A stretch of 52,040 nt of DNA from Clostridiaceae bacterium (GCA_012523365.1 JAAYIQ010000046.1:1-52040), one strand, 5' to 3'. Shown: positions 23,396 to 33,785, counted from the first letter of the stretch. Numbers and translations: made by a program. Notes: generated by a model from the letters alone, not told the origin.

Positions 23396-24745
23396 TCAAT
23401 CAAGGAACCCTTTATAATGGTGTGTCACCATTTGAGACTCAATCTGCTTGACAAGGTCGTTCGCGACACCGGTCAGAATCAAAACGGATGTACCGGCAAA
23501 CACGACGTTTTCGAGATTCGTCAATTTTCCGAGAATCGTCGGAACCAGAACGACGATCGAAAGGAACAACGCATCGGCCCAGTTCAGTCTGCCTGCGGTC
23601 CGAGCAATAAAATCGGAAGTCGGGCGACCCGGGCGAACACCGGGAATATACCCGCCGTTCTTCTGAAGGTTGTTCGAGATCTCGATCGGGTTAAACTGAA
23701 TGGCGGAGTAGAAGAACGTGAACCCGATGATCAATAAGAAGTTCACCGCGTAATACCACCAGTGACCCGCCGGATTTCGAAGCGCCTCGACGATCGGATG
23801 CGTGCTGGTCTGAAAAAACATCGTCACGATCGTAGACGGCAAAGCGATCATTGACATGGTGAAGATAACGGGCATAACGCCGGACTGATTTACCTTCAGC
23901 GGGATATAGCTGTTCTGTCCGCCGTACACCTTGCGTCCGATGACGCGCTTGGAGTATTGAACCGGAACTCTGCGTTCCGCATTCTGAACATAAACAACAA
24001 AGACGATAATGGCCACGGATACCAGGGAGATAACAACAAACAGTCCGCCTCCTGCGAGAAAACCGAGAACCGCATTTTTGATCCTGGCGAACCCGTCGAT
24101 CGCGAAAGTATTCACTCTTCCGTATACATCTTTGGCATACTCAAAGAGTTGACCGGCCATGGACGGAAGTCGGGTCGCGATACCTGCGAAGATAATGAGC
24201 GAGATACCGTTTCCGATTCCCTTCTCGTTGATACGCTCACCGAGCCACATAATGAAGGCAGTACCGGCAGTGAACGTAAGAATGATCAAAATTGCGCTCA
24301 TCCATTGGGGCAAAGCATCGGTCATCGCAGTGCGAGTTGCATAGCAGAAAACCGAGGCTTGAAGAAGAGCTAATCCGATCGTAACAAAACGCACGATTTT
24401 CTGGATTTTCTTTCTTCCTGTTTCGCCTTCCTTTTGCATACGCTCAAGCGCCGGGATGGCAACCGTCAGAAGCTGCATAATGATCGACGAGTTAATGTAC
24501 GGGGTGATTCCCATCGCAAAAATGGTTGCGTTGTAAAGGTTTCCGGCGGAGATGATGTCCATCAGGCCGCCAATCTGACCCCAGTTCTGAACCAAATCCG
24601 TGAAAATCCTCTGGTCGATCGCCGGCGACGGAATCAGTCCGCCAACCATGTAAATGGCCAGAATAAACAGGGTATAAAGGAGTTTCTTCCTTAAATCGGG
24701 AACGCGAAAAGCGTTAATTAAGGTATCGAACAAACCCTTCATCAT
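23396..24745 (-). CDS. secY: Protein translocase subunit SecY
   Basis: 449 residues with ten expected membrane helices. Family features: an N-terminal FRVPDLRKKLLYTLFILAIY, the plug region GGLMDIISAGNLYNATIFAMG, ITPYINSSIIMQLL, and the loop QNAERRVPVQYSKRVIGRK with the Arg pair that contacts SecA or the ribosome. The start overlaps the stop of rplO (TAATG) with GGAGG upstream; ATG at 24742 is an equal alternative. It forms the membrane channel for protein export. Confidence 0.98.
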   Translation of the reverse strand: MMKGLFDTLINAFRVPDLRKKLLYTLFILAIYMVGGLIPSPAIDQRIFTDLVQNWGQIGGLMDIISAGNLYNATIFAMGITPYINSSIIMQLLTVAIPALERMQKEGETGRKKIQKIVRFVTIGLALLQASVFCYATRTAMTDALPQWMSAILIILTFTAGTAFIMWLGERINEKGIGNGISLIIFAGIATRLPSMAGQLFEYAKDVYGRVNTFAIDGFARIKNAVLGFLAGGGLFVVISLVSVAIIVFVVYVQNAERRVPVQYSKRVIGRKVYGGQNSYIPLKVNQSGVMPVIFTMSMIALPSTIVTMFFQTSTHPIVEALRNPAGHWWYYAVNFLLIIGFTFFYSAIQFNPIEISNNLQKNGGYIPGVRPGRPTSDFIARTAGRLNWADALFLSIVVLVPTILGKLTNLENVVFAGTSVLILTGVANDLVKQIESQMVTHHYKGFLD

Positions 24746-25188
24746 TATACCTCCAGAGCCGTTCCACCAGCCTTCTCAATCTTTTCCTTTGCCGGACCCG
24801 AGAAAGCGGCTGCTTGAACGGTCAGTTTTTTTGTCAGTTCGCCGTCTCCGAGAACCTTAATGCCGTCATTAACTTTCGGGACGGTGAGCAATCCGCTGTT
24901 CGCGAGAAGCTCGGCGTCAACGACGGTTCCGTCGGCGAGATTTTCAAGATCGCCCACGTTGATTTCAAGATAATTTTTCGCGAATCTTGCATTGTTGAAT
25001 CCGCGCTTCGGCAGGCGTCTGTACAGAGGCATCTGGCCGCCTTCGAAACCGGGACGAACTCCGCCGCCGGCCCGTGAGTTCTGGCCTTTATGGCCGCGTC
25101 CGGCTGTTTTTCCGAAGCCGGAACCTACTCCTCTGCCCTTACGAACGGGCTTCGCGTTTCCCTTTGAAGTCATATCGTTGAGTTTCAT
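24745..25188 (-). CDS. rplO: 50S ribosomal protein L15
   Basis: 147 residues from the ATG at 25188 (MKLNDM), the family start, with GGAGGT upstream. An in-frame ATG at 25206 overlaps the rpmD stop (TGATG) and would add six residues (MEVKRN). The glycine- and basic-rich N-terminal arm [19 protein letters not shown] binds 23S rRNA. It precedes secY as usual. Confidence 0.97.
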   Translation of the reverse strand: MKLNDMTSKGNAKPVRKGRGVGSGFGKTAGRGHKGQNSRAGGGVRPGFEGGQMPLYRRLPKRGFNNARFAKNYLEINVGDLENLADGTVVDAELLANSGLLTVPKVNDGIKVLGDGELTKKLTVQAAAFSGPAKEKIEKAGGTALEV

Positions 25189-25205
25189 GTTGCGTTTTAC
25201 CTCCA

Positions 25206-25385
25206 TCAGACTTCTTCGAATGTGATGAGATGGGATACATTGCGTAACATTCCGCGTATCGCATCGTTGTCCGCATGGACAACGCTTTGACCGATCTTGC
25301 GAAGGCCCAGAGCCTTGACTGTTGCACAATGATTCTTACTGGAACTGTTGGTGCTTTTCACCAGCGTAACTTTGAGTTCAGCCAT
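25206..25385 (-). CDS. rpmD: 50S ribosomal protein L30
   Basis: 59 residues, the bacterial short form: [19 protein letters not shown], then [17 protein letters not shown] and [17 protein letters not shown]. It lies between rpsE and rplO in the spc operon, overlapping the possible upstream start of rplO by one base. GGAGGGT precedes the start. Confidence 0.97.
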   Translation of the reverse strand: MAELKVTLVKSTNSSSKNHCATVKALGLRKIGQSVVHADNDAIRGMLRNVSHLITFEEV

Positions 25386-25398
25386 TGTGAAAACCCTC

Positions 25399-25902
25399 CT
25401 ATTTCTTCATGCTCTCGACGGACTTACCGCGAAGCTTCGCGACTTGTTCTACAGAACGCAATGCCTTCAGTCCTTCGATCGCAGCGTTGACGACGTTGTT
25501 GGGGTTGTTGGTTCCCAATGACTTCGTTCGGATGTCCTTGATTCCCGCGAGCTCGCAAACGGCACGAACCGGGCCGCCGGCGATAACACCGGTACCTTCT
25601 CTGGCCGGCTTCATAACCACTTTTCCCGCCCCGAAAACACCGAAGCTCGCATGCGGAATAGTAGATTTGCTGATCGGAACCGTTATCATGTTTTTCTTGG
25701 CGTCATCAATTCCCTTGCGAATGGCATCCGGAATCTCGGCCGCCTTACCTAAACCTTTGCCGACATGTCCGTTCTCGTCACCGACGATTACCAAAGCCGA
25801 AAACCGGAAGTTTCTTCCGCCCTTAACGGTCTTTGAAACACGGCCGATATGGATAACCTTTTCTTTAAACTCGGTGGTATTCGGATCAAATCCCATATTC
25901 AT
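25399..25902 (-). CDS. rpsE: 30S ribosomal protein S5
   Basis: 167 residues. The S5 signature [23 protein letters not shown] and the ribosomal fold region [28 protein letters not shown] are complete. S5 affects decoding accuracy and mRNA entry. It follows rplR by 12 bases and has GGAGG upstream. Confidence 0.98.
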   Translation of the reverse strand: MNMGFDPNTTEFKEKVIHIGRVSKTVKGGRNFRFSALVIVGDENGHVGKGLGKAAEIPDAIRKGIDDAKKNMITVPISKSTIPHASFGVFGAGKVVMKPAREGTGVIAGGPVRAVCELAGIKDIRTKSLGTNNPNNVVNAAIEGLKALRSVEQVAKLRGKSVESMKK

Positions 25903-25914
25903 AGTTCCTCCTGC

Positions 25915-26283
25915 TTAGAATGTCAAGCCGGCTTCACGTGCCGCCTCGGCCAAGGCCGCGACGCGACCGTGGTAAATGTATCCGCTCCTGTCGAAAACCA
26001 CTTCTTTAACACCCTTTTCGATCGCGCGCTTCGCAACCAACTCACCGACCGCACGAGCACCTTCTTTATTGGCTCCCACTGAGGTGTTGAGCTTGATATC
26101 CTTGTCCAGCGTTGACGCTGCGGCAATCGTTTGTCCGTTCGTATCGTCGATGATCTGTGCGTACATTTGAAGATTACTTCTGAAGACGCAAAGTCTCGGG
26201 CGAGCAGGGGTGCCGGCGATCTTTTTACGAACGCGTACATGCTTTCTCCTGCGGATCTCATTCTTGTCCGGTTTATTAATCAT
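25915..26283 (-). CDS. rplR: 50S ribosomal protein L18
   Basis: 122 residues. A basic N-terminus ([15 protein letters not shown]) is followed by [20 protein letters not shown] and the C-terminal [24 protein letters not shown]. It binds 5S rRNA with L5. It lies between rplF and rpsE. Confidence 0.98.
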   Translation of the reverse strand: MINKPDKNEIRRRKHVRVRKKIAGTPARPRLCVFRSNLQMYAQIIDDTNGQTIAAASTLDKDIKLNTSVGANKEGARAVGELVAKRAIEKGVKEVVFDRSGYIYHGRVAALAEAAREAGLTF

Positions 26284-26301
26284 GCATCTGTCCCCCTTCT
26301 C

Positions 26302-26844
26302 TTACTTTTTGGCTCCGGTCTTGCCTTCTTTAATTCTCAAGACCTCGTAGGAATACTTGATTCCCTTGCCCTTATAAACATCCGGAGCTCTGAACTGGCG
26401 GATCTTTGCCGCGGTCTCACCGACCAACTGCTTGTCCGCACCCTTAACAATAATACGGTTCGGCGCGGGCACCTCAATCGTGATACCATCCGGCTCAGCA
26501 AACTCGATCGGATGGGAATAACCCAGGTTCAAAACCAGGACTTTATCCTGTTTTGCCGCCTTGTAACCGACTCCGTTGATCTCGAGCGTTTTCGCAAACC
26601 CGGTTGAAAGCCCTACGACCATGTTGTTGAGCAACGACCGGGTCAATCCGTGAAGTGCTCTGTGTTCTTTCTCATCCGAAGAACGGCTGACATAAATGGT
26701 ATCGTTCTCCACCTTCACCGTCATATCCGGATGTACATTCATCGACAACTCGGCGCCCTTACTTTTTACCGTAACGGACCGGCCGTCTTGTTTGACCTCG
26801 ATCCCATCGGGAATCTTGATCGGCATCTTGCCTATTCTGGACAT
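26302..26844 (-). CDS. rplF: 50S ribosomal protein L6
   Basis: 180 residues with the two repeated L6 domains. MSRIGKMPIKIPDG at the start and the C-terminal PDVYKGKGIKYSYEVLRIKEGK are typical. It binds 23S rRNA near the factor-binding site. A 73-base gap separates it from rpsH. Confidence 0.98.
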   Translation of the reverse strand: MSRIGKMPIKIPDGIEVKQDGRSVTVKSKGAELSMNVHPDMTVKVENDTIYVSRSSDEKEHRALHGLTRSLLNNMVVGLSTGFAKTLEINGVGYKAAKQDKVLVLNLGYSHPIEFAEPDGITIEVPAPNRIIVKGADKQLVGETAAKIRQFRAPDVYKGKGIKYSYEVLRIKEGKTGAKK

Positions 26845-26917
26845 CTTTCTACCTCCTGCTCTTTAGATTGCGGCGGGAGTTGCTTCCCCCGTCCTTTCAG
26901 AGAGTCCTTGTTCACTA

Positions 26918-27313
26918 TTACCAAACGTAGGCGATAACTTCTCCGCCGACTCCGAGGTTACGGGCTTTCTTGTCCGTCATAATCCCCTTGGAGGTCGATA
27001 CGATCGCCACACCCAAGCCGCCCAAAACATTGGGCAGATTCTCTTTATCGACATACACGCGCAAACCCGGCTTGGAAATCCGCTTGATGCCTTTGATGAC
27101 GCTTTTACGGGCAGCATACTTCAAAGAGACTTTAATCAACCCCTGCTTGTCATCTTCGGCACACTCGAAACGGCTGATGTAGCCTTCTTCCAAAAGGATC
27201 TGTGCGATTGCCTTTTTGATGTTGGACGACGGAATGGTAACCGTTGCGTGGCCCGCCGTACCGGCATTGCGGATTCTTGTCAGCATATCTGCAATTGCAT
27301 CTGTAATCTGCAT
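26918..27313 (-). CDS. rpsH: 30S ribosomal protein S8
   Basis: 131 residues. [13 protein letters not shown] opens the protein and the C-terminal signature [20 protein letters not shown] closes it. S8 nucleates the central domain of 16S rRNA and in some bacteria represses the spc operon by binding mRNA; no such site was identified here. Confidence 0.98.
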   Translation of the reverse strand: MQITDAIADMLTRIRNAGTAGHATVTIPSSNIKKAIAQILLEEGYISRFECAEDDKQGLIKVSLKYAARKSVIKGIKRISKPGLRVYVDKENLPNVLGGLGVAIVSTSKGIMTDKKARNLGVGGEVIAYVW

Positions 27314-27335
27314 AAGTATTCCTCCTCGCTATCGT

Positions 27336-27521
27336 TTACCAGCTGGCCTTACGGACGCCGGGAATCTGTCCCTTGTATGCCAAATCGCGGAAGCAGAGAC
27401 GGCAAATGCCGTACTTGCGGATATAGGCGTGGGGTCTGCCGCAGAGCTTGCAACGATTGTGCTGCTGCGTCGAAAACTTCGGCGCTCTTTTGGCCTTCAG
27501 GATCATCGACTTTTTAGCCAT
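27336..27521 (-). CDS. rpsN: 30S ribosomal protein S14, zinc (type Z) form
   Basis: 61 residues, the short zinc-binding form with [21 protein letters not shown] second zinc-free S14 gene, used in some Firmicutes under zinc shortage, is not in the window. It lies between rplE and rpsH. Confidence 0.98.
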   Translation of the reverse strand: MAKKSMILKAKRAPKFSTQQHNRCKLCGRPHAYIRKYGICRLCFRDLAYKGQIPGVRKASW

Positions 27522-27539
27522 TGTATTCTCTCCTCCTGC

Positions 27540-28079
27540 TTACTTTCGAAACGGCATGCCCATAAGAGTCAGAAGCTGGCGAGCCTCCTCATCCGTTTTG
27601 GCCGTCGTGACGATAATGATATCCATTCCGCGAATCTTGTCCACCGAGTCATAATCGATCTCGGGGAAGGTTAACTGCTCCTTGATTCCCATAGCGTAAT
27701 TGCCGTGCCCGTCAAAGGAGTTCGCGCTGATTCCGCGGAAGTCGCGTACGCGGGGCAAAGAAACACTGATGAGCTTATCCAGAAAGTCGTACATTTTCTC
27801 GCCGCGAAGCGTCACCTTGCAACCGATTTTCATGCCTTCGCGAAGCTTGAAAGCGGAAACGGATTTGGTGGCAATCGTGACCACGGGTTTTTGTCCGGAA
27901 ATGGTCGCCATATCGCGCATAGCATTCTCAAGCACCTTGGCATTCTCCTTCGCCTCTCCGACGCCCATGTTCAGGACGATTTTCTCCAGGCGGGGAATCT
28001 GCATAACGGATTTGTAGCCGAAGGACTCGCGCAAAGCGGGCGCAATTTCGGAATTATATTTCTCTTTCAACCTAGACAT
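27540..28079 (-). CDS. rplE: 50S ribosomal protein L5
   Basis: 179 residues. The signature [13 protein letters not shown], then [19 protein letters not shown] and the region [24 protein letters not shown] are complete. L5 binds 5S rRNA in the central protuberance. It starts 3 bases after the rplX stop. Confidence 0.98.
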   Translation of the reverse strand: MSRLKEKYNSEIAPALRESFGYKSVMQIPRLEKIVLNMGVGEAKENAKVLENAMRDMATISGQKPVVTIATKSVSAFKLREGMKIGCKVTLRGEKMYDFLDKLISVSLPRVRDFRGISANSFDGHGNYAMGIKEQLTFPEIDYDSVDKIRGMDIIIVTTAKTDEEARQLLTLMGMPFRK

Positions 28080-28082
28080 TCT

Positions 28083-28436
28083 TTACTCCCCCTTGCCTGA
28101 AGTCTTCTTGGCTTTATCGATCTGCGCACCGCACTTCTTGCACTTGCGCACCTTCGTGCCGTCCTTGGTAAAATCCTTGGACACACGAGTCGGCTCGTTG
28201 CACTTGGGGCAGACTAACATGACGTTGGATACCTCAATCGCTGCCTCGCGTTCAATGATCGCTGCCGGCTTGTTCTGGCCTCTGGCCTTCTGGTGTTTCT
28301 TGACCATATTGACATCGGCCACGATCACCCTGTTCTCCGCGGGGATGGACTTGATGATCTTGCCCTTCTTACCGCGGTCTTTGCCGGTGATAACAATCAC
28401 GTTATCATCTGTTTTTACATGTAATTTGCTTGCCAT
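28083..28436 (-). CDS. rplX: 50S ribosomal protein L24
   Basis: 117 residues. A KOW motif is near the start (DDNVIVITGKDRGKKGKI). The C-terminal part has VCPKCNEPTR and CKKCGAQID, a four-cysteine zinc ribbon found in many Firmicutes L24 proteins. L24 starts folding of 23S rRNA. It lies between rplN and rplE. Confidence 0.97.
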   Translation of the reverse strand: MASKLHVKTDDNVIVITGKDRGKKGKIIKSIPAENRVIVADVNMVKKHQKARGQNKPAAIIEREAAIEVSNVMLVCPKCNEPTRVSKDFTKDGTKVRKCKKCGAQIDKAKKTSGKGE

Positions 28437-28448
28437 GGGTCATCCTCC

Positions 28449-28817
28449 TTAAAGAACTTCGGGCGCAAGGGAAAGAATTTTCATGTAGTCCTTTTCCCTG
28501 AGCTCTCTAGCGATCGGCCCAAAAATGCGGGTGCCGCGCGGATTCTTATCTTCCTTGATGATAACGGCCGCATTCTCGTCGAACTTGATGTATGAGCCGT
28601 CGAGTCTGCGAACGCCGGTCTTTGATCGAACGATGACCGCCTTCACGACATCGCCCTTCTTGACAACCCCTCCCGGGGACGCTGTTTTGACCGAGCAAAC
28701 GATAACATCTCCGATGTTTGCGTATCTTCTTTTGGATCCGCCGAGAACCTTGATGCACGCGAGTTCTTTCGCGCCGGTGTTGTCCGCGGACCTAAGTCTC
28801 GATTCAACCTGAATCAT
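28449..28817 (-). CDS. rplN: 50S ribosomal protein L14
   Basis: 122 residues, the exact family length. [27 protein letters not shown] opens it, and [19 protein letters not shown] plus the [16 protein letters not shown] region are typical. It lies at the subunit interface. It follows rpsQ by 41 bases. Confidence 0.98.
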   Translation of the reverse strand: MIQVESRLRSADNTGAKELACIKVLGGSKRRYANIGDVIVCSVKTASPGGVVKKGDVVKAVIVRSKTGVRRLDGSYIKFDENAAVIIKEDKNPRGTRIFGPIARELREKDYMKILSLAPEVL

Positions 28818-28858
28818 GCTTGATTTCCTCCTTCAGCCGTAAACCGTTAAGGCACGAA

Positions 28859-29116
28859 CTATTTCGCCTTCTCGATAATGCTAATCAGTCTCCAGCGCTT
28901 TTCGCGAGAAATAGGACGAGTCTCCATGACCTTTACTCTGTCTCCGATTCCGCATTCGTTTTGCTCGTCATGCGCCTTCAACTTGTATGTTCTTTTAATG
29001 ATCTTCTTGTACAGCGGATGTCTCACATGTTCGGTGACCGAAACGACGATGGTCTTGTCCATCTTGTCACTCGACACGATACCTACGCGTGTTTTTCTGA
29101 GGTTACGATCGCTCAT
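28859..29116 (-). CDS. rpsQ: 30S ribosomal protein S17
   Basis: 85 residues from the ATG at 29116 ([12 protein letters not shown]) with AAAGGGGA upstream; an in-frame GTG at 29134 precedes that site. The OB-fold region [22 protein letters not shown] and the signature [20 protein letters not shown] are present. Confidence 0.98.
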   Translation of the reverse strand: MSDRNLRKTRVGIVSSDKMDKTIVVSVTEHVRHPLYKKIIKRTYKLKAHDEQNECGIGDRVKVMETRPISREKRWRLISIIEKAK

Positions 29117-29130
29117 CTGCCTGTCCCCTT

Positions 29131-29331
29131 TCACTTCTTAGCCTTAAGCTCTTGCTCACGCATGATCGTCTTAACTCTGGCGATATCACGCCGTACGGCG
29201 CTCAGGCGGAGCGGATTTTCCAGCTGGTTGGTCGCATGCTGGAAACGAAGCTTGAAAAGTTCTTCTTTAAGAGCGAGCAGTTCTTTCGTCAGCTCTTCTC
29301 CGGACTTTGCACGGATTTCATCAGCCTTCAT
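29131..29331 (-). CDS. rpmC: 50S ribosomal protein L29
   Basis: 66 residues from the ATG at 29331 ([19 protein letters not shown]), with GGAGGGTGA upstream. The helical hairpin and [18 protein letters not shown] match the family. It lies by the exit tunnel. Its start overlaps the end of rplP by 11 bases. Confidence 0.98.
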   Translation of the reverse strand: MKADEIRAKSGEELTKELLALKEELFKLRFQHATNQLENPLRLSAVRRDIARVKTIMREQELKAKK

Positions 29332-29752
29332 TTGTCTCACCCTCCTGTTCCTTCGCAATAAACTTCGTCTTGCAAGGGAGCTTGTGTCCCGCAAGTCGCA
29401 TGGCTTCCCGAGCAACTTCCTCGGTTACGCCGGCAATCTCGAAAAGCACCCGTCCGGGCTTGACCACGGCAACCCAGTGATCCGGAGATCCTTTACCGGA
29501 TCCCATTCGGGTCTCGGCGGGCTTGGCGGTAACCGGCTTGTCGGGAAATATTTTGATCCAAACCTGTCCGCCCCTCTTAACATAACGATTGATCGCGATT
29601 CGCGCGGCCTCGATCTGATTGGATGTAATCCAGCAGGGTTCCGTTGAATAAATCCCGTACTCTCCGTATGCGATAAAATTACCGCGAGTCGCCTTGCCGG
29701 TCATCCGACCTCTCATTTGTTTTCTGTGTTTTACTCTCTTGGGAAGAAGCAT
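29321..29752 (-). CDS. rplP: 50S ribosomal protein L16
   Basis: 143 residues. [21 protein letters not shown] and [17 protein letters not shown] are the family signatures. It binds near the A site of the 50S subunit. Its start overlaps the rpsC stop by one base (TAATG). Confidence 0.98.
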   Translation of the reverse strand: MLLPKRVKHRKQMRGRMTGKATRGNFIAYGEYGIYSTEPCWITSNQIEAARIAINRYVKRGGQVWIKIFPDKPVTAKPAETRMGSGKGSPDHWVAVVKPGRVLFEIAGVTEEVAREAMRLAGHKLPCKTKFIAKEQEGETNEG

Positions 29753-30426
29753 TAGTCTTCGCCCCCTTCCTCGGTAATGACCGCCTTCTTCTTGGCGGTG
29801 AGGATCTCACCTTTGTATATCCACACTTTGACGCCGATACGGCCGTATGTGGTATTTGCCTCGGCAAATCCGTAATCAATATCCGCACGCAATGTCTGAA
29901 GCGGAATTGTTCCTTCGTGATAGTGTTCGGTACGTGCGATTTCCGCGCCGCCGAGACGTCCGGCAACCTGAGTCTTGATACCCTTGGCTCCGGCCTTCAT
30001 CGTTCTCATCATCGCCTGCTTCATCGCGCGGCGAAAGGAGATACGCTTCTCAAGTTGAGCGGCAATGCTTTCGGCGACCAGCTGAGCGGCTGTGTCCGGA
30101 GACTTCACCTCGCGGATATCGACGAAGTAGTTTTTATTGAACTTCTCGAAAAGCTTCTTCTTGAAATCCTCGATTCCGGCGCCCTGACGTCCGATAATGA
30201 TTCCGGGCTTCGCGGCGTTAACGATGATCATCGTTCTGTCCGCACCCTTACGCTCAATTTCTATATTGGTAATGCCTGCGTTGAAGCATTCCTTCTTAAC
30301 GAACTTGCGAATCGCTTTGTCCTCAACCAGATATTCGCTGAAAGTATTCTTGTCAGCATACCAACGCGTATCCCAGCCTTTGATGACTCCGACCCGCAAA
30401 CCATGGGGATTAACCTTCTGGCCCAT
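29752..30426 (-). CDS. rpsC: 30S ribosomal protein S3
   Basis: 224 residues. [22 protein letters not shown] opens the protein; the KH domain shows [19 protein letters not shown]; the C-terminal domain has [26 protein letters not shown] split over the family pattern. It lines the mRNA entry tunnel. It follows rplV by 14 bases. Confidence 0.98.
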   Translation of the reverse strand: MGQKVNPHGLRVGVIKGWDTRWYADKNTFSEYLVEDKAIRKFVKKECFNAGITNIEIERKGADRTMIIVNAAKPGIIIGRQGAGIEDFKKKLFEKFNKNYFVDIREVKSPDTAAQLVAESIAAQLEKRISFRRAMKQAMMRTMKAGAKGIKTQVAGRLGGAEIARTEHYHEGTIPLQTLRADIDYGFAEANTTYGRIGVKVWIYKGEILTAKKKAVITEEGGED

Positions 30427-30440
30427 TCTCGAAACCCTCC

Positions 30441-30914
30441 TTATTCTCTTTCCTTGAGAACTACCGTCACATGACTCGTTCTCTTGTTGATACGCGTTGC
30501 GGAACCTCTTGCTCTGGGAATAAAACGCTTCAGGATCGGTCCCTGATTCGCGTATGCATCCGCAACAAAGAGCGCGTCACGGCTCAAGCTTTTAATAACG
30601 GCATTCGCCTCCGCAGACTTCAGCGCCTTGGTCAGAACAGGGGACGCGGCCTTCGGAGTATAGAGAAGAATCGCGTACGCTTCGTCCAGGCCTTTTCCCT
30701 TGATCAGATCAATAACCACTTTAATTTTCTGAGGACTGATCCGAATATACTTCGCGATCGCCTTCCCTTCGTCTTTTCCGACTCCGAGAACCTTACGTTC
30801 TTTCTTGCTCAGAAGCTGAGGTTTATTGTTCTTCCCGGCAGGGACAGCGTACTTCGCGAGAATTTCCTCGCGGTTCTGCTCCATATAGTCCTTGCTCATG
30901 ACTTTCTTTTCCAC
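30441..30914 (-). CDS. rplV: 50S ribosomal protein L22 with N-terminal extension
   Basis: 157 residues, against about 110-130 in most bacteria. The conserved L22 body begins near residue 51 ([20 protein letters not shown]) and ends with [20 protein letters not shown]. The first 50 residues are charged and helical ([16 protein letters not shown], then KKERKVLG) and have no match in standard L22. The start appears to be GTG at 30914 with GGAGG 9 bases upstream; ATG at 30899 is possible but has a weaker site. L22 lines the exit tunnel and its N-terminus is at the ribosome surface. Confidence 0.94.
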   Translation of the reverse strand: MEKKVMSKDYMEQNREEILAKYAVPAGKNNKPQLLSKKERKVLGVGKDEGKAIAKYIRISPQKIKVVIDLIKGKGLDEAYAILLYTPKAASPVLTKALKSAEANAVIKSLSRDALFVADAYANQGPILKRFIPRARGSATRINKRTSHVTVVLKERE

Positions 30915-30944
30915 TTGTCAGTTCCTCCCTTCGACGTGCCGCAA

Positions 30945-31223
30945 TCAGCGTGCCTTAGACGATTTCTCGCCGGCATGACCTCTGAATAATCTGGTAGGAG
31001 CGAACTCTCCGAGTTTATGCCCGACCATTTCTTCAGTAATATAAACCGGCACGTGCTTTTTTCCGTCATGAACCGCAATGGTATGTCCGACCATTTCGGG
31101 GAATATGGCGGAAGCACGGGACCATGTTTTCAGTACTTTTTTCTCGTTGGCGGAATTCATCGCCTTCACTCTTTTCATCAGAGCGTCCTGAACGAAATAG
31201 CCCTTCTTAGTTGATCTGCTCAT
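30945..31223 (-). CDS. rpsS: 30S ribosomal protein S19
   Basis: 92 residues. [46 protein letters not shown] broken over the family pattern, and FRGHAGEK are typical. It contacts S13 in the head of the 30S subunit. It lies between rplB and rplV. Confidence 0.98.
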   Translation of the reverse strand: MSRSTKKGYFVQDALMKRVKAMNSANEKKVLKTWSRASAIFPEMVGHTIAVHDGKKHVPVYITEEMVGHKLGEFAPTRLFRGHAGEKSSKAR

Positions 31224-31245
31224 ATGACGTTCTTCCTCCCTTCAA

Positions 31246-32073
31246 TCACTTTCTGCCCTTGACAATGTACTTGCCGGACAGCTTGCGCTTGTTTCTGGTC
31301 TTCTTACCCAAGGTCGGAACACCCCAAGGGGTAACCGGTCCGGGCATACCGATCGGGGCTTTGCCCTCACCACCGCCGTGCGGGTGATCACAAGGGTTCA
31401 TCGCAACGCCGCGGACGGTCGGGCGAACTCCCATGTGACGCTTGCGACCGGCCTTACCGAAAGAAACGTTCTCATGCTCGACGTTGCCGACCTTTCCGAT
31501 TGTTGCGCGACAAAGAACGGAAATCATCCGAACCTCTCCGGAAGGGAGACGAATCTGGGCGTATTTGCCTTCTTTTGCCATCAGTTGAGCACCGGCTCCG
31601 GCGGTACGAACCATCTGAGATCCTTTGCCGGGCTTCATTTCAATGTTATGAATCATTGTACCGACAGGGATATTGTCGATCGGAAGAGCATTCCCGATGA
31701 CGATATCCGCACCGACTCCGCTCTCTACCTTATCGCCGACGGAAAGACCGTGTGGAGCCAGTATGTAGGTTCTCGCCCCATCGGCATACTGCAAAAGCGC
31801 AAGGAATGCCGTACGGTTCGGATCATACTCAATCGCCGCAACCGTCGCGGGAACCTGATCCTTGTTTCTTTTCCAGTCGATTACGCGAATCTTTCTCTTG
31901 TTTCCTCCGCCGATATGGCGAACGGTGATTCTACCGTATGAATTACGGCCGCCGGTCTTCTTCGCGGAGACCAGAAGTCCCTTTTCCGGTTTCTTATCGG
32001 TCAAGACGGAAAAGTCGGTCACCGACATCTGACGTCTTGCGGGAGATGTGGGATTATACTCTTTTACTGGCAT
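31246..32073 (-). CDS. rplB: 50S ribosomal protein L2
   Basis: 275 residues, normal length. [15 protein letters not shown] and the C-terminal signature [20 protein letters not shown] are present; the usual Val before Asp is Cys here. L2 is needed for subunit joining and peptidyl transfer. AAGGAG precedes the start. Confidence 0.98.
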   Translation of the reverse strand: MPVKEYNPTSPARRQMSVTDFSVLTDKKPEKGLLVSAKKTGGRNSYGRITVRHIGGGNKRKIRVIDWKRNKDQVPATVAAIEYDPNRTAFLALLQYADGARTYILAPHGLSVGDKVESGVGADIVIGNALPIDNIPVGTMIHNIEMKPGKGSQMVRTAGAGAQLMAKEGKYAQIRLPSGEVRMISVLCRATIGKVGNVEHENVSFGKAGRKRHMGVRPTVRGVAMNPCDHPHGGGEGKAPIGMPGPVTPWGVPTLGKKTRNKRKLSGKYIVKGRK

Positions 32074-32101
32074 TGTTCTTCACTCCTTCATTCATCAGGC
32101 C

Positions 32102-32458
32102 TTATTGGCCGAACCCGAATTCTTCGATGGATGTCTTATACTTCGCGGAAACCTTAGTGGTCTTGCCGCCCTTGCCCAAGTAAGAGGAATCCTTCGATTC
32201 GGTTGCGATCGTCACAACTGCCTTCTTCCAAGACGGCGTTCTTCCGAGCGAATAGCGCTGTCTTTTCATCTTGCCTTCGTAATTCGCGGTGGCGACGGAA
32301 AGAACCTTCACGTTGAAAAGCTTCTCGACCGCATCTTTAATCTGAGTCTTGGTCGCGGTCTTATTGACTTCAAACGTGTATTTTCCGACCGCTACGTCTC
32401 CCGAGCTTTTCTCGGTCAATATCGGCTTGATGATGATGTCTTGCGGCGTCATATTCAT
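32102..32458 (-). CDS. rplW: 50S ribosomal protein L23
   Basis: 118 residues, about 20 longer than most L23 proteins. DIIIKPILTEKS and the VNKTATKTQIKDAVEKLFNV helix are standard; the extra part is the C-terminal tail (KDSSYLGKGGKTTKV and on). L23 is the docking site for SRP and trigger factor at the tunnel exit. The start overlaps the rplD stop (ATGA) with AGGAGGTG upstream. Confidence 0.97.
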   Translation of the reverse strand: MNMTPQDIIIKPILTEKSSGDVAVGKYTFEVNKTATKTQIKDAVEKLFNVKVLSVATANYEGKMKRQRYSLGRTPSWKKAVVTIATESKDSSYLGKGGKTTKVSAKYKTSIEEFGFGQ

Positions 32459-33078
32459 ACGTACACCTCCTGTACCTTCATGGCGGCGTCCTTGGTGATG
32501 ACGAACCGATCATATTTCAGAATGTCGAAAACGTTGATCGTGTTAACGAGTGCCGTCTTCACCGCCGGGATGTTTCTTGCCGACTTCTCAACGTTGAGAT
32601 TCTTCTCGGCTAGTACAAACAGTGCCGGACTCTCAATCTTCAACGCCTTGAGAACACCGACCATACGGGCTGTCTTCATCTCTTCAAAAGAAAGCATATC
32701 CAAAACGATGATGCTCTGCGAGATCATCTTCGAGGAGAGCGCAGACTTCATTGCAAGCCGTCTGATCTTCTTTGGGACCGTGTAACTGTAATCTCTCGGC
32801 TTCGGCCCGAAAATGATACCGCCGCCGACGTACTGAGCAGCACGTCTGGAGCCCTGACGAGCGCGTCCGGTTCCCTTCTGGCGATAAGGCTTACGGCCTC
32901 CGCCTCTGACCTCGTGGCGAGTCTTCGCCGAGTGAGTACCTTGCCGGCGGTTCGCCAATTGGTTCAACACGACCGTATGCATTGCGGACTCGTTGGGCTC
33001 AATGCCGAAAATCTCATCGGACAGGTCCATTTGTCCGCTTACGGTTCCGTCCATGTTATAAACGTCAATCTTAGCCAT
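32455..33078 (-). CDS. rplD: 50S ribosomal protein L4
   Basis: 207 residues from the ATG at 33078 (MAKIDVYNMDGTVSGQ). The open frame to 33228 lies inside rplC and is not coding. The tunnel loop RGGGRKPYRQKGTGRARQGS is complete. In E. coli L4 also represses the S10 operon. GGAGGAT precedes the start. Confidence 0.98.
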   Translation of the reverse strand: MAKIDVYNMDGTVSGQMDLSDEIFGIEPNESAMHTVVLNQLANRRQGTHSAKTRHEVRGGGRKPYRQKGTGRARQGSRRAAQYVGGGIIFGPKPRDYSYTVPKKIRRLAMKSALSSKMISQSIIVLDMLSFEEMKTARMVGVLKALKIESPALFVLAEKNLNVEKSARNIPAVKTALVNTINVFDILKYDRFVITKDAAMKVQEVYV

Positions 33079-33104
33079 TTTATGATCCTCCTTCTGCCGG
33101 AATA

Positions 33105-33731
33105 TTACGCCTTCACGGACGACTCTATTGAAATCAAGCCGCCCTTCGGGCCCGGGATCGCACCTTTGAGAACGAGGATCCCCCGCTCGCCGTCTACGAG
33201 GACGACGCCCAAATTCTGAACCGTACAATTAGCCGCACCCATATGTCCGGGCATTTTCTTGCCCTTGACAACGCGTCCGGGATCCGAACCGGGACCCATC
33301 GATCCGACACGTCTGTGATACATTGAGCCGTGGCCTTCCGGACCGCCGCTCTGGTTGTGTCTCTTGATGTTTCCGGCAAAACCCTTACCCTTGGATACGC
33401 CGCTGACATCGACCCGATCGCCGACCGCAAACATATCGGATACCTTGATCTCCTGCCCGAGTGTGTACTCCGCGTCCGTGTTGTATTCGCGAACGACGCG
33501 TTTCACGGGAACGTTCGCCTTGGCAAACTGCCCCTTATCGGGTTTGTTGACGAGCTTCTCACGGATGTCGCCCGCAGCGACCTTTACCGCCTTGTAGCCG
33601 TCCTTTTCTTCGGTCTTGTTCTGAATGACGAACATCGGATCGCAAGCGATTACGGTAGCCGGGATCGCGATCCCTTTCTCATCAAACAACTGTGTCATTC
33701 CGGCTTTGCGGCCGAGCATGAATTTGGTCAT
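33105..33731 (-). CDS. rplC: 50S ribosomal protein L3
   Basis: 208 residues. MTKFMLGRKAGMTQLFDEKG opens the protein, and the long loop with RHNQSGGPEGHGSMYHR and GKKMPGHMGAANCTVQNL reaches the peptidyl transferase centre. GAAGGAGGAT precedes the start. A 94-base structured gap separates it from rpsJ. Confidence 0.98.
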   Translation of the reverse strand: MTKFMLGRKAGMTQLFDEKGIAIPATVIACDPMFVIQNKTEEKDGYKAVKVAAGDIREKLVNKPDKGQFAKANVPVKRVVREYNTDAEYTLGQEIKVSDMFAVGDRVDVSGVSKGKGFAGNIKRHNQSGGPEGHGSMYHRRVGSMGPGSDPGRVVKGKKMPGHMGAANCTVQNLGVVLVDGERGILVLKGAIPGPKGGLISIESSVKA

Positions 33732-33785
33732 TCCTTCTATCCTCCTTCGGTTATTGGTTCCCGCGATTTACCGGGAACATGACCA

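Noticed and set aside
32455-33228. Long form of L4 with 50 extra N-terminal residues
   Set aside because: The extension is the end of rplC read in another frame; the ATG at 33078 has a proper ribosome site and matches the family start.
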